NCBI RefSeq assembly: GCF_000264905.1
Contig: NW_006763147.1
Coordinates: 1,169,709-1,233,708, forward strand
Direction: 5' to 3'
DNA length: 64,000 nt
Source of the DNA: Stereum hirsutum FP-91666 SS1
Taxonomy: Eukaryota > Basidiomycota > Agaricomycetes > Russulales > Stereaceae
Translations under genes and position numbers: made by a program
Part shown: positions 46,301 through 58,855 of the stretch, in pieces
How positions within the stretch are numbered: the first letter of the stretch is position 1
How the letters are laid out: every line of letters starts with the position of its first letter
The notes under the pieces: model-generated
Seen by the model: only the letters and a program-made list of their open reading frames with translations
Told to the model about the DNA's origin: nothing
Databases searched by the model: none

Positions 46301-49300
46301 AACACTAGACAAGATGCGTCTGTTGTATGACCGCGAGCAGGTCACAGCTCGATTAGTCGTGAAGAGCAGAGAGGACCTCGAAACACCCCTGGTGAGAACT
46401 TTCCTCGCTCGATCTCGTGTGGCACCTAAGCTCACTTTTATCGTTTGATTGATTGATTGGTTGTTTGTTTGTTTGGCACATCGTCGGTGTTGGCTTGAAA
46501 GAACATGACGCACTGCTATCTCCGCGCGATGAGCCCGATCCACCTGAAATGTGAGCGTCCATGCCGCCGTCGTCCCCCTATCACTCATATGCTATGCCGT
46601 CGTGTTCGCCGCCCCAGATCTGGGGAATATGGGGGTGAGGTCGTCGATGTCTGTGGTACGTCGAACAGTCGTATATCCGTAGTTTCGTGTTGCTTACCCT
46701 TTTCTCTGTCGACATTGGCACTCTCTATCGGCATTGGGCCAATGTAGTCGATAATGGCCTTCGGCACACTCTGGGGCCTCGTTGCGTGCCATTCGTATGG
46801 AAACCATGGGATTCGAGTGTCGTTCCCTGTTCGTCAGATGTTGAGATTGCTAAGTGATTCGATATCGAGGAATATTGAGCGGTTGAGCTATGCGCAGCGG
46901 TTGCATACTCGGAAATTGGTGCGTATCATCCTTTCAAATACAACTGCTCAGTCATAACAGTTCTGAACTACCCTTTTGCATGACACAGTTCAATACACTC
47001 ACATCAGACCAACATCCAACTGGATACATCGTCTCGAATGCTGACGACCTCCTCGGCCTCTTCGACGCCGACTTTGGCGTCCTCGTCATCGGCGAAGGCG
47101 CCAAGATCCTCGGGCCCAACCAACACGGCCAAGAAGTCCTCCTCATGGCCGAATACCTGCGCGTCAAACAATTCACGATGATCCAGGTCTCCCAAGCTGT
47201 CACCAAGGACTTTCCGGACCTGCAGCTCTCCGCCGGCCTCGAAGTCATAGCGGGCCTGCTGCATGTGCCGCTCAGTCCCGGAGGGAACGATTTTATTGCG
47301 TTTTTGAGGAAGGGACAGCCAAGACATGTGCATTGGGCGGGGAAGCCGTTTAAGGAGGGGGCGGGGCCGGATAGCGTGAGTTTGGAGCCGAGGAAGAGTT
47401 TTAAGGTATGGAGTGAGAAGGTTGCGGGGAGGTGTAGGAATTGGACGGATGAGCAGTTGGAGACGGCGGGCGTTTTGGCGTTGGTTTATGGAAAGGTTCG
47501 TCTTGTCCCTCTTTACCTTTTCTCGTGGAAGCTCCGCTGTTGGGGTTGACGGTTGCTTATTTGGACTTGGTTTGCATCTTGCGTAGTTCATCGAGGTCTG
47601 GCGGCAGAAAGAGACGGCGCTGCAGACGACGAAGTTGACAAATATATTGCTGTCAAATGCGGGTCATGAAGGTAAAATATATCGTTTGTTAAGTAGCGGT
47701 TGATGATACTCGTTAACGCTTCTTTCTTTCGCAGTCCGAACTCCTTTGAATCATATTATCAAGTGAGTTTGTCTCAATCGTCGGAAGTTCCCGCTGTGCA
47801 TGTATTCTGATCACTTGTGAAACGTTTGTGTAGTTGCCTTGAACTTGCTCTCAGCGGATCTCTGGACTCCGAAACTAGAGAGAATCTCAGCCAGTCCCAT
47901 GCGGCGTCGAAGGTCAGTCTGGTTTCCTGATTTCGTCTACGCATGCCTGTCCTTTCCGGAGCTTTGTTGAACGTTGCTTTGTCGGATCTAGTCATTGTTG
48001 TTCACGATCAACGACCTTTTGGTGAGTAGTCTGCACTGTGCCCGGAAACGATCCGTATTTACTCGGCTGTCTTTATTACATAGGATCTAACACGACTAGA
48101 GAGCGGACACGAAATGCTCTTCAGCGAGCCTTTCGATTTACCGTTCATCATTGAGGAGGCAACAAACCTTTACAAGTCGGAAGCCGTACGTCGGGGCCTT
48201 GAGTTCAGGATCGACTGTGAGAATAGCCCGCGGATGGTCATCGGCGACTCGAGCAAGATTCGGACAGTGGTCGCGAATTTGACGGCTAACGCGCGTACGT
48301 TTCTCACTCACTGCACTTCGTTTCTCTTTTCGGCATCTAAAGGTCTTTTCTGTTCGTGTTTAATGTAGTGAAATACACTGAGAAAGGCGGGATCACGATC
48401 ACCTGCCGCGCATTTGAAGAGCCCATAGGTCTTCGGAATGCGGATTCTATTGCCGTCGAAATTGTCGTACAGGATACAGGCTGTGGCATAGCGGCGAACA
48501 AGCTGGAGAGTATTTTCCGCGAGTTTGAACAGGTTGATTCGGCTTTGCCAAAGACAGGTAACACGCCTGGTCTCGGTACGTCCGTAGAGTTATTCTTAGC
48601 ACGATCTGGACTGACTTTCTTTCTGTCCTGCGCCACAGGGCTTGGTCTTGCGGTGGTTGCTAGGGTCGTCGAGCAACTCGGTGGCCAGCTCCGCGTAGAC
48701 TCTAAGGTCGACGAAGGCAGTCGGTTCTCTTTCCTCCTCCCCTTCCCGTTATCGACGAACCCTGGTGAGCGCTCTTTTTCGGCACCCTCACCGTTGTCTG
48801 GTGTGTCGCGGGAGCGGGCAAGCAGTCGCGGATCTGGGAGCAGTCGCGAGGTGGACAGTCTCGTGGACGCGCTTGCGAGCAGTCTGGGTGGAGGAGGTCC
48901 GGGGACGAATCGGCTTGGAACGTCGTCGTCGTCGTCGGAGATGCCGCCATCGGTACCAGGGACGTTCGCGGTGCGGGATTCTGGTATGCCCGTACGGCCC
49001 GTGAAGGTGGATGAGTTCGAGATGGAAGAAAAGATGATGAAGAGGGAGTCTGTGCCGAGGTCGTCTATGTACGTGAAGGAGCCATCATCGTTGCCATTGC
49101 CCAAGACAACGAAGCAAGTGGACGGCGTCTCGAAGGCCACTGCTGTTGGAGAGTCTTCCAGGTCCGGAAGTCTGAGGGTGTTGATCGTCGAGGTGCGGGG
49201 CTTCTTTGGTTGTGTTATTCTCCGGTGTGGCGAGTACTGACGAGTGCTGTTCCTAGGATAATGACATCAATCGCATGATCCTCGCGAAGCGGCTGACGCT

Positions 49301-49831
49301 TGATGGTCATATTGTGGTCAACACCAAGAACGGCCAAGAAGGTGTCGATATGGTCAAGTCTGATCAGAACTTTGATATCATCTTGATGGATGTCCAGTAT
49401 GTTCAACATCCTCTCTCTATCTCTTGGATGGAGCTGATAACTCTCTGGTATGCAGGATGCCAATATTGAACGGATTCCAAGCAACGGAAGCTATCCGCTT
49501 GCTCGAGATGTCCCTCGACCTCGACAAGGAACGAGTGTCACACGCTCTTAACGGGCGGATACCTATCTTCGCTGTCTCCGCATCGTTGTTGGAAAGACAG
49601 CGCGTTGAGCTAGCGAAGATCGGTGTCGACGGTTGGATCCTCAAACCTATCGACTTCAAGCGGCTCAGCATGATCCTTCGTGGAGTGACTAACACTGAGC
49701 AGCGAGAACGAGACGAATACCAGATGGGTCGGTGGGAGATTGGTGGCTGGTTGCCGCGCCACCCTCCATCAGCCACTCCATCTGAGGTCGACGTTGGTTC
49801 CGTCAAGGACGTGTCGCTCGATGGTACATGA
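43301..49831 (+). CDS. Fungal phytochrome, hybrid histidine kinase
   Basis: Red/far-red photoreceptor with PAS-GAF-PHY sensor, histidine kinase and receiver, roughly 1,750 aa. ATG 43301 opens a Ser/Pro-rich, disordered N-terminal region of about 450 aa. The bilin-attaching cysteine of the BphP/Fph type is in LARCEDE, directly before an intron; the PAS continues PIRTPGAVQSFGVLIVI. GAF: VLVYQFDENWNGQTVAE, LHFPASDIPAQAREL, LWGLVACHSYG. PHY: QHPTGYIVSNADDLLGLFDADFG. Kinase: phospho-acceptor His in SNAGHEVRTPLNHI, N box NLTANALKYTEKG, G1 QDTGCGI, G2 GLGLAVVARVVEQLGG. The receiver has VLIVEDNDINR, phospho-acceptor Asp in IILMDVQMP and Lys in ILKPIDF. A Ser/Gly-rich linker (about 48760-49180) joins kinase and receiver. 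At least 12 introns; stop TGA 49829-49831. In fungi such proteins signal through HPt/SSK1-type phosphorelays. Confidence 0.95.
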
Positions 49832-52258
49832 AAATCATTCTCTATGGCGATGGACATTGTATTGCCACGTACGTTATTTTATTGATAAACCTTTCTCTCC
49901 CCAATTACACCTTACCAAATGTTACGATATATATCCCACTGTTGCCTCAGTTGCTCTTGTTGTCTTGTATGAACTCCCCACCACTTCCTTCCTCATATTA
50001 TCCCCCTCGCCTAAATTTTTATTCCCCACCGCCCCTAGTGCATGGCTCATTCACGCATCACCCACATTTCTCTTCTTACACTCCCTTTGAGGCCAACATC
50101 TTGCTCGTATCTCCAAACTTTCATCCTATCACCAAGGATGCTCACACTGCTTTTGTTTCTCCCTCCTGTCCTTCACATCGGACACTCTCGGCTTCTACTT
50201 GTCGGTCTCTCACCTTGATGTCAGAGTCTGCGCCAACCGCACACGCATCATGTATCCATAAAGTATTCGTTTCACCTTTACCCATAGCATATGTACCATA
50301 TTAAGCCTCATACACGCCATATACTCTGTCTTTTCCTGCCCTACGTTGCATCCTCTACCTTCCCCCTCGAGCTCCCCTTTCTTTTCATCTCCTGACCTCT
50401 GCCATTCGCGTCGTCATTCGTACCAATATCCATGTTCCATCATGACTCTGCACGTATCCCTCCATCCTTCTCATTACCTCTGCTGTGTCCCTCAGTCAGT
50501 CCAATGCGGTTACCTGCCTTCATGAGCATACAATGCGTTCATCCCATCTGTTTCTTCCACCTCTAGCTTTCTTGCTTGATGTTTGTTGCACCTGCATGCA
50601 TCGCTCCATACTCTTTCCTGTTGTTCTTCTACTGTTACGTTTCACCTGGTCCTTTGACGTGCATTCACGCCAATGTCAGTCTGTTTAATCGTTGTTGTTC
50701 TCAGTGTCAGCTTTCTCTTTCCAATGTTGGCTTTCTTTGCAAGCTGTTGTTTTCTTCTCTTCTGCATGTTCTCCTTGACAGCACGTCATCCACTCTTACC
50801 ATCATCAATATATATTTAGTTATGTTGGTACCGTTATAGCTCGCAATACACGAAAGGGATGATTCCCTTCGAGATGCCATTTCTAGTCCGTCCATTGTGT
50901 TTGTTTTCCGTGTCTGTGATGGCTGATCGGAAGGTGTCTCGTGTTTGAAGGGATAGGTCATTATTCACATAATGTTTCTGTATGAAGTTCATTCCGACTC
51001 AAGATTGCAAAGAGAATGAGGAGAAGAGGAATGATATCACACAGAAAACGCTAAAGTTGGCCGTGAGAAGTCGAACGCCACCGGTTTCACCTCGATTCCC
51101 TCCCGCTCTCACTCCTCTTCCGACAACCTAAATATCTTCCCATACAGAACCCGTCGGCGGTCTTCGCGTGAGCTACGCTATTGTTTCTTCCTATTGTTTC
51201 GCCTCTCTCGTTCCACCACGTTGCGCCGCTCCGCTCGGCGCTGAGGAGCAATGGTTTTCGAAACGGAATTCCTACCAGCAGCGGCGTTTCCACGATCACC
51301 TAGCCGTGTGCGGCCGTATATCGACTGGACTGCAGCGGCATGCCTTCCCGGAATACGCAGTATACAGGCCAAGGGAATCTGGTTGTCATGTCCTGGGTGT
51401 TGATATACAGCTCTCGATGACGACTCCGTAATACAAAGGGACGGTATACTAACGCTTGCAGTATAGCAAGGACTTTCGGACGGAAACAGGGCAAACAGAC
51501 ATGCAGGCGTTGTAGCACGAGGCAAAGGAACTAACTTCTTTCGGTTGAGCGAATGTAGTTCTCACCCAGTGTAGCGAGCAAAGTCGTCCTGGACCTTCTG
51601 GCTACCGCATCTACCGCGGCAGTGAGGCCGTAAGTAATATCTGATCCACCTTCGCTTCATTTAGGAGTACACACAATTACGTTAGTACAGGTACGTGACG
51701 AAATTTGTCTGCGAACGACAGACCTGGACAGACGGGGACCTGGAGCCTTCGAACATATAGGAGATCATGACACTTCGATACAGCCGTCCATCCTTCTTTT
51801 CCGGTGGTACGCCAATAGTTATGGACCTCCCTGAAAGCTGTTTCAACGGGTGTACCTTGCGTTTGAGGTAGATTTTGCTTGTTATTGTGAGTCATATTTT
51901 TAGCTCTCTTTTGTTAGTCCGTGAAGCTTTCAAAATGTCTTAGGTCCTACAAGAACCTGTTGTCATGCTGATTTTGAAACGCCACCTGGGTATTGTTCCT
52001 ACGGAAGGGTGGATATATCAGATTTCCGATGACAAAATTAGCCTCGTCCCCTCATCTCATTGATCTTCGTGGAATCGCTTCTTCTTGAGACAAAACTCTG
52101 TCGGCTATGTACAAGAGCGGCATCCATTAGAACGGCTCCTCCGGTTTTGAGTGATGTGCAATACCTCCTGAGAAGCGTCTATATAACTCTCTTCCACCAT
52201 GTGCTCACCACTTGCTTTTCTTCGTCTTCCCCTGTCTTTCTCCCCAAGCCACTGAACG
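49832..52258. other. Long intergenic region after phytochrome
   Basis: About 2.4 kb with no recognisable gene. The first kilobase is strongly pyrimidine-rich on the plus strand and may be phytochrome 3' UTR. The last part, near 52060-52258, is the P450 promoter and leader. Confidence 0.45.
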
Positions 52259-54498
52259 ATGTTGCCTTCGCTTCTTCTCATCGTATCTGCTTTGATTTTC
52301 TGGCGCTCCAGTCTCTACCTGCGACGGAGACGAGCGTCAAAAGGCCTGCCTCTCCCCCCAGGTCCCAAGGGCTTGCCTATCATCGGGAATATCCTTGATT
52401 TTCCCAAAGAGTACGCTTGGAAAAGATTTGTGGAGTGGGGGAGCCGCTATGGTCAGTCATTTTGCCCCAACTACCCCGACTTCCTTTTCACACTTCATCA
52501 TCCCCCAGGCGACCTGATATGTGTAAATATGCTCGGCCAAACCGTTATCATCATCAACTCCTCCCGTATTGCCAGAGATCTTCTGGAAAAGCGGGGCTCC
52601 ATCTATTCCTCTCGTCCTCCGATCCCACATATGGACTTGTGAGTTGCATTATCCTCGTAGCCTCCCGATAACTTTATGCTGATTTCCGACTGGTCGTTGG
52701 TCAGGATGGGCATCACGTCCTGGAGCGTAGGCTTCAAGGCCTATAGCCATATTTACAAGGCTGAACGTAAGGTGGCTGAGCAGAGTCTTCGCCCACGGGC
52801 TACAACTGCCTACTTTCCCATGCAGACCTCGAGGACACACCAATTTCTGCGGAACCTCGTGAAAGACCCTGAGGCATATGTACGCCACATCAGACAGTAA
52901 GAATTTATACCTCATAGACCCGTCACGATGAAGTAACACAAATACAGTTTCTCGACGGCGATCATCATGTCCGTCGCTTACGGCTATGAACTGGGCGAGT
53001 CCGATGTCAGCGACCGCTATGTAGATTTGGCGGAAGAAGTCATCAAGAGAGGATTGGTCGGGCTGAGACCCACCTCACCTGTTAATATTATGCCCATATG
53101 TAAGCCCTTTTCTGCACCTGCCTTTTTTCGTTGTTTGAGTTTAGTTCTGTCGTTGATATGCATCAGTGCAGTGAAACATCTCCCCGCTCGATGGCCCGGA
53201 ATGGGATGGAAAACCTTTGCTGAAGAGACGGCTTCCGTTTCGCACAAGATGGTGAATGACCCATTCAACTTTGTCAAGACTAGCATCGTGAGTACAGCCT
53301 GAATTCTCATTGCTCACCGACGCATCCTCACCATCCCGTAGAAAAACGGAACTGCTCGGCCGTCACTCAGTCGTGATGGTTTGATGTCATGCAGGAACGA
53401 ACCTACCAAGGAAGAAGAAACCCAGATTAAGAACGTGGCCGCTACTTTGTACTCAGGTTTGTTCATGGATGAACGTCTCCTCCTCTACAGTTCTGATTTA
53501 AACGTCGACTTCCAGCCGCCGTGGATTCAGTGCGCGACCTGATTCTCTCTCTCAGCCAATATTACTCATACTGGAACCTAGTATGTCGCGTTATTCTCGT
53601 CGCTCTTCTTGGCGCTCGTACTGCACCCAGAGATGCAGCAGAAGGCTCAGGACGAGATCGACTCTGTCATCGGCCAGGAGAGACTGCCTTCTTACGAGGA
53701 TCGACCACGACTACCGTTTTGTGAGGCGTTTTCGAAAGAGATGTTACGATGGCGTCCCGTTGCCACATTGGGTGCGTGTATATGTGTGCTTCTATCGGTC
53801 AAGCACTCCTCATCTGCCTTCACTACAGGAATTCCACATGCCACTACCGAAGACGACGTGTACGAAGGTTACTTCATTCCGAAAGGTACTCTTCATCTCA
53901 TTTGTCAGAAACACGTTGTCTCACTCTCCTGTAGGCTCCCATGTCTTTGCGAATTCCTGGTATGTTCTCCGACTCTTGATCTTTTGAGAACTGTACTAAT
54001 TGACGAGACTTCGACAGGGCCATCCTGCATAATCCTGAGCACTACCCAGATCCAGAAACGTTTCGTCCAGAGCGCTTCCTAACTGCGAGCGGTGAGTTCA
54101 AGAACGATCCTGAACTAGCGTCTGCATTTGGATTTGGTAGAAGGTACGTGGATTAACCGCTCCCATTCATCCCTGATGATGAGCTTATTGCTATGTGCTT
54201 TTTCAGAGTCTGCGTCGGCCGCCATTTTGCCGACACGACAATCTGGATTCTGGTAGTATCCGTTCTCGCGACGCTCACTGTTGGCCGTGCCAAAGATGAG
54301 GATGGGAATGACATTCCCGTGGAAGACGTTTTCACAGGAGACTCTGGTCTGGTGAAGTAAGTCACAACGGTCCTTGCCCTTGTCAGAGAGTACCTTACTA
54401 ATAATTAGCGTGACAGCTGCCCGCTACCATTCCAATGCTCAATGTCACCCAGAGGGCAACGAGCACGAGAGCTGATTAAAATGACAGATGCTCATTAG
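52259..54498 (+). CDS. Cytochrome P450 monooxygenase
   Basis: Membrane-anchored class II (microsomal) P450 of about 510 aa. The N-terminal anchor is MLPSLLLIVSALIFW, followed by a basic stretch and the proline hinge LPLPPGPKGLPIIGNI. Later blocks are ICVNMLGQTVIIINSS, LLEKRGSIYSSRPP, YKAERKVAEQSL, helix I entry AAVDS, YVALFSSLFLALVLHPEMQQKAQDEID, the ExxR helix FSKEMLRWRPVATLGIPH, PERFLTASG and the heme loop FGFGRRVCVGRHFAD with the Cys ligand. The C-terminus reads LVNCPLPFQCSMSPRG across the last intron and stops at TAG 54496-54498. About ten introns, some at the boundaries of these motifs. It resembles the Agaricomycete clade around CYP5144/CYP64-like enzymes; the substrate cannot be told from sequence. 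Confidence 0.9.
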
Positions 54499-55067
54499 CA
54501 TTACACGACCTAGCCAGCAATTGTATATGATGAGTGACCATGTTGTACTCTTTTCTGCCACCGCCATCGGAGCATGTTTGTCCGTCCTTGAGTAGCATCG
54601 GCTGCCCGTTCCAGTCATGTAAATCTTTTCTAAGTGCATTTTTAGCAGCAACGTCTGGATGTCATTACATGCGGTGCTTAGGTTTTGTTGGGAAACGCAG
54701 GCCACAGTGGCGTAATCGCTGTTCAATGACCCGGCTTTCCCCGGGGCATCGATCCCACGCCTCGATTATCGCCCTCAGCCACGCCTCCTCAGTCGTTTCT
54801 ACCGCGAACTATTGCCTGACGAAATTTTGCTTCGAGTGCATATCGTTTCTACCCTCAGCTGTATTCGAAGAGACCATACTTATCTTCAAAGCTTTAGGCT
54901 GTGATACGTGGACGTTGCTCGTACGACGACACCAAGTAGCGTCATTCGCAAGCATCTCAAACAATTTAAAGTACACCGCTCAGGGCCTACATACACTAAA
55001 CTTACGATTTCTGGCGCGTTCAATTCACCGAATTTAGTTCAAGCACCCACATCGTTAGTCCTTCACG
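54499..55067. other. Intergenic region
   Basis: No gene recognised; probable 3' end of the P450 and promoter of the F-box gene. Confidence 0.4.
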
Positions 55068-55178
55068 ATGATTTTGATGACTAATATTGTGGCAGCTCTC
55101 ATACAGCTCGCCTTGTTTTCCAACAGTATTGTGTACCGTCGGCCCCCTTTTGCTGTTATAGAGCATCTCTTACATAAC

Positions 55179-56852
55179 ATGGCATCATCGATCTCGGAGT
55201 CGTCCTCCACACCAATATTTACGATACCCCCGGAGCTCATCGCACGATGTTTTGCGATTCTGGCAGAAGAAGACCCTCCCACGGTGTGCCTTTACATCAG
55301 GGATCCTCAAACTCTCAGCGAAGTACGGGAACCTCCTGGCTCTGCGCGGCCACACATGGGATTTTTGACTATCACTCATATCTGTCGTCGATGGAGGGAC
55401 ATCGCCCTGAACATGTCTTCGCTATGGTCAACTCTGACATTCATGCTTGGTCCGCGCTGGCTCGAGGAGATGTTGCGGCGCTCCAAGTCCGCACCGTTGA
55501 CTATCCATCACAACCTAGACCATGTCCCGTATTCCTGGAAGGACTACAAAACATTATCCACCGCTGTCATTGGCACTGTAGAGCAAAACCTTCACAGGAT
55601 CAAAAGTCTTTCGTTCAACATGTTGTCAATGGACAGAGACACCAGATTTCCATTGACAGATGTCATGACTAAGCCCTCTCCACTTCTCGAGGATCTGACT
55701 TTGTCAATGAAGGGCCTCCAGTCGCTTCCGTCTTTCCCCGACTCCTTCCTTGGAGGTCAGCCAAGCAACGTTCGACGACTGTGTCTAGATAATGTCGGCT
55801 ACAATTGGGCCGCGTCACCCTTCGTCAACCTGTCGATTCTTACCATCACGGTCTTCGCCAGTCACGTATATCCTCTACCTTCGTACGATGAACTATTCGC
55901 CATTCTTAATCGTAATCAGCACCTCGAGAAGTTGTGTCTTCATAGGTGTCTCCCTTCCCGACATGCCACCAAACGCACGCGATACGCTATTCAACTCCCC
56001 TCTTTAACCGACCTCGATCTGCACGGCGACGCTCGTAGTTGTGCTCAAGTGCTGGACACCCTTGAACTTCAGCCTGGTGTCATGCTTACTCTCCAAGTTG
56101 ACCTACCACGTAACGACGATGGGGATTGTTTCGCTCTTTTTGCCGCACTATCCTCGCATGGGGAGCGTCACGAAGGACCTTTCCGGTCCTTCGCGTTCAA
56201 CATTCGACAACGAAGTTCCAGCCTCATTACCGATTTTGACCGTGTCAACTTCTATCTCTCACATGATCCCGACTGGCTGGCCAACGAACTACGAATAAAC
56301 CTGCCTCAGGATCGCGACCCTGGAAAGATATCTGTATCTATCTTTCCTGAAGACCTTAGGACTGGCTTCGACATCGCGCGAATCCCGCAACTCCTCGTAG
56401 ACACCATTGCTACCGTGAAGAATGTCGAGATGCTTGCCGTACATTCAAGATCAGACGCAGCCTCAGGCATCTTGTTTGATCTTAAACAGTTCCACAATGT
56501 CAGATACCTCAAAGCCTTTACTTGCGACGTCATCGCTCTTCTTCATCGTAATGTCATATGCGAGCAGGCCGACGAAGGAACAACGTCTCATTCATTGTCC
56601 AGCCTCGTTCACCTCTATATCCAAGGCGTTGACTTGTTGACGATGGGCCCAACTAGGGAGGGGAGTGAGAGGGGCAAAGAGGCCGTTCCAAGGAAAAGAT
56701 ACGAGCAGTTGTTGATAGATATAGTGAGAGTGTGCAGACTGAGGGGATCTCCACTGCGACGCCTCACGTTGATCGGGTGCAAAGCCACACACGATCTCAA
56801 GTCGAGAATGCGAGAAGCCGACCCCAACATCCAGACTTATTGGACGAAGTAA
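55179..56852 (+). CDS. F-box domain-containing protein
   Basis: Single-exon reading of 557 aa from ATG 55179 (context AACATGG). An F-box-like segment sits at the N-terminus: IFTIPPELIARCFAILAEED, then FLTITHICRRWRDIALNMSSLWSTL, the usual LPPELL...HVCRRWRxIALxxPxLW pattern of Agaricomycete F-box proteins. The rest has leucine-rich-repeat-like spacing (LEDLTLSMKGL, VRRLCLDNVG, LEKLCLHRCLP, LTDLDLHGDA, LRRLTLIGCKA). Such proteins recruit substrates to SCF ubiquitin ligases; the target is unknown. An in-frame ATG at 55068 would add 37 aa without F-box similarity. The stop TAA directly follows ACGAAG and overlaps a GTAAGT, so a further small exon cannot be fully excluded. Confidence 0.83.
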   Translation: MASSISESSSTPIFTIPPELIARCFAILAEEDPPTVCLYIRDPQTLSEVREPPGSARPHMGFLTITHICRRWRDIALNMSSLWSTLTFMLGPRWLEEMLRRSKSAPLTIHHNLDHVPYSWKDYKTLSTAVIGTVEQNLHRIKSLSFNMLSMDRDTRFPLTDVMTKPSPLLEDLTLSMKGLQSLPSFPDSFLGGQPSNVRRLCLDNVGYNWAASPFVNLSILTITVFASHVYPLPSYDELFAILNRNQHLEKLCLHRCLPSRHATKRTRYAIQLPSLTDLDLHGDARSCAQVLDTLELQPGVMLTLQVDLPRNDDGDCFALFAALSSHGERHEGPFRSFAFNIRQRSSSLITDFDRVNFYLSHDPDWLANELRINLPQDRDPGKISVSIFPEDLRTGFDIARIPQLLVDTIATVKNVEMLAVHSRSDAASGILFDLKQFHNVRYLKAFTCDVIALLHRNVICEQADEGTTSHSLSSLVHLYIQGVDLLTMGPTREGSERGKEAVPRKRYEQLLIDIVRVCRLRGSPLRRLTLIGCKATHDLKSRMREADPNIQTYWTK

Positions 56853-57341
56853 GTCGTCATTCACTCTCTCAATGGGCCCCGTATCCTTCACGCGAATCTG
56901 AATGGTTCTCTTTGGCTAGGGGACCATATCTTCCTTCGCTTATCTGAACAGTGGATTACCACAAGTTCGCTGCGAGAGTCTTCGTATTTGCTTGTACTGG
57001 CTGACGCTTTCGGGGCAGCTTATTCTCGAATATCCTACTGGTACGCATCACTGTGGTCAAGGTGTTGCAATCTGCATGCGCGCATTGGCTCTTGTTTTGA
57101 TAGTCACGTTTTCGCTCGGCGCCCCGAAGAATATAATCGATCATGCCAGTGGTTGACAACGTATCACATCTCTTACTTGAGACTGTTTGGGTTAAGGGAT
57201 GAACAGCTACACCAAGCATCCATATTAAGAAGCACGGACTAAGCATTGTATCGAGCTCGACGCATGTAGTTTGTTCATAAACACGACACCCTCGCGAGGT
57301 ACCAGGTTTTGACTGGGCCTACGAATCGCTCTACCGCAGCC
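56853..57341. other. Intergenic region
   Basis: Between the convergent ends of the F-box gene and the secreted-protein gene. Nothing recognised. Confidence 0.4.
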
Positions 57342-57876
57342 TCAGGCCGGAAGCGTACTCGTAACAGCAGCGGCCGTCACCGTCGTCGCCCAAGCGGTCA
57401 CCGTCACGGTCGAACTATAATTCGCCACTCCCACCGTATCCACTGTGGTGATGAGACAGCTTGTCGTAGCATCGGCAAAGTTGCGAGCTTCGACTGGTGC
57501 GTCTGTTAAGGCGGCGGCTGCAGCAGAAGTCGTGGTGTGTGCAAGCCAAACGGTCGGCGTGTAAGTCGTCACTGTGGAGAGACAGAGGCGAAAGCCCATG
57601 ACAGTTAGTGTCGAGGAACAATTGGAGTTTGTAAAGGTACTCTTACCTCCCGCCTCGGTAAGAGTCGTCGTTGAACCCGGATAGTATCCTGTCACGAACT
57701 CAGTGGTTGTCCCAGAGAAGTGTGTACATGTCGACCTAGAGATTCGGGCGGCCCGTCAGCAGATCAGAACAAGGCGTTCATAAGATAGGAATGAATATAT
57801 GGACGCACCTTTGAGCTTGTACACTAGCCACTGCGGTGCCCAGGGCGACGAGAGCGAGCTTGGACGAGAACATCAT
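57342..57876 (-). CDS. Small secreted Thr/Ala/Val-rich protein
   Basis: ATG 57876 (a second ATG follows at 57873) gives the signal peptide MMFSSKLALVALGTAVASVQAQ. One intron follows that, giving RSTCTHFSGTTTEFVTGYYPG. A second likely intron, with donor GTAAGA after EAG and acceptor CTCCACAG, joins LTEAG to VTTYTPTVWLAHTTT. The mature protein is about 105 aa, rich in Thr, Ala and Val, with two cysteines, one Asn-linked sequon and much potential O-glycosylation. It ends TSTLPA at TGA 57342-57344. The second intron is in frame if not removed, so a longer isoform is possible. No family recognised; a wall-associated secreted protein is plausible. Confidence 0.65.
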
Positions 57877-58855
57877 AATGTCGAGTATTGTGGAGGATAC
57901 AACGCACAAAGCAGGGGGAGCCAGCGGTATGAACAGTGAACCAACCTGGATCATGTCTTATAGGGAGACCCTCCGGGCCTCAGCACCTAGGCCAGCGGAA
58001 AGACATCGCCGTCATGAGAGATGCACCAGCCTTTCGCCCGCCCTGGATGTGCACAAACCCCGGCCTGCCGAAGACGGCTACTCGTGCAGACAGCGAGCCA
58101 ACAGCGCACACATCGCGGTGCACATCGATCTGCATCATTGAGATCAGGAAATACTGTGCATATGCACTCGACGTTTCCCCAGATGGAGTCCCATCAGTGA
58201 TCAATCTTCGATGGTTCCAGGTAGGGCCAACTGAGCAGAACGTGGAAGGAGGCGGCGGGGATACAACGGTTCATAAACACATCTGTGAGGTGTAGGGACC
58301 AGCCGGTCCTGATTAATTCCGCTACGTATCATGGGTTAGAACTAATACATTGTTCATAGCGTACCTTTCCGCTACTGTCGATCATAACTAGACGAGAGTA
58401 GACTCGGAAGCGGCCTCGTAAGACCCGTGTGCCAGTGAAGGCATACTGATGTGCGTTCAACCTGCGTTTTCGAAGTCGATCAGTATACTTACTTAACATA
58501 CTTCACGGCAGAACTAGTACCCATCAAGCTTCAAGCAATGGACAAGATACTTGAAGGCTGGAGAGGGGGGGAGAGGATTGAACAGTACAAGATGAATGTC
58601 GCTCCTAGTCACGGTGCGTTTGAAGGAAATCCGCCAGTAAATTCCTTTCTGGCTGCACGAAGCATTAAGTGACGGAGAGGTTGAAGTTAGGCCTGCTTCA
58701 GTCTAGTGCCTTGGGTAAATGAGATCAGTGGATGGCATTGTCATTGCCAGAGAAGACGAAATCAGGCCGTCTGCGGTGGTGCGAAACGTTTATAATTAAT
58801 CCAGACGAAGCACCTTTCTCTCGAGCTCATTTGCGCGTCGGGTTGATAGGAACAC
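57877..58855. other. Intergenic region
   Basis: About 980 bp with promoter of the small secreted protein gene and the 3' end of the mannosidase gene. No gene recognised in the short open frames. Confidence 0.4.

Noticed and set aside
49828..50304. Open frame whose ATG overlaps the phytochrome stop
   Set aside because: Low-complexity Ser/Pro/Leu composition from a pyrimidine-rich stretch and no family signature; more likely 3' UTR.
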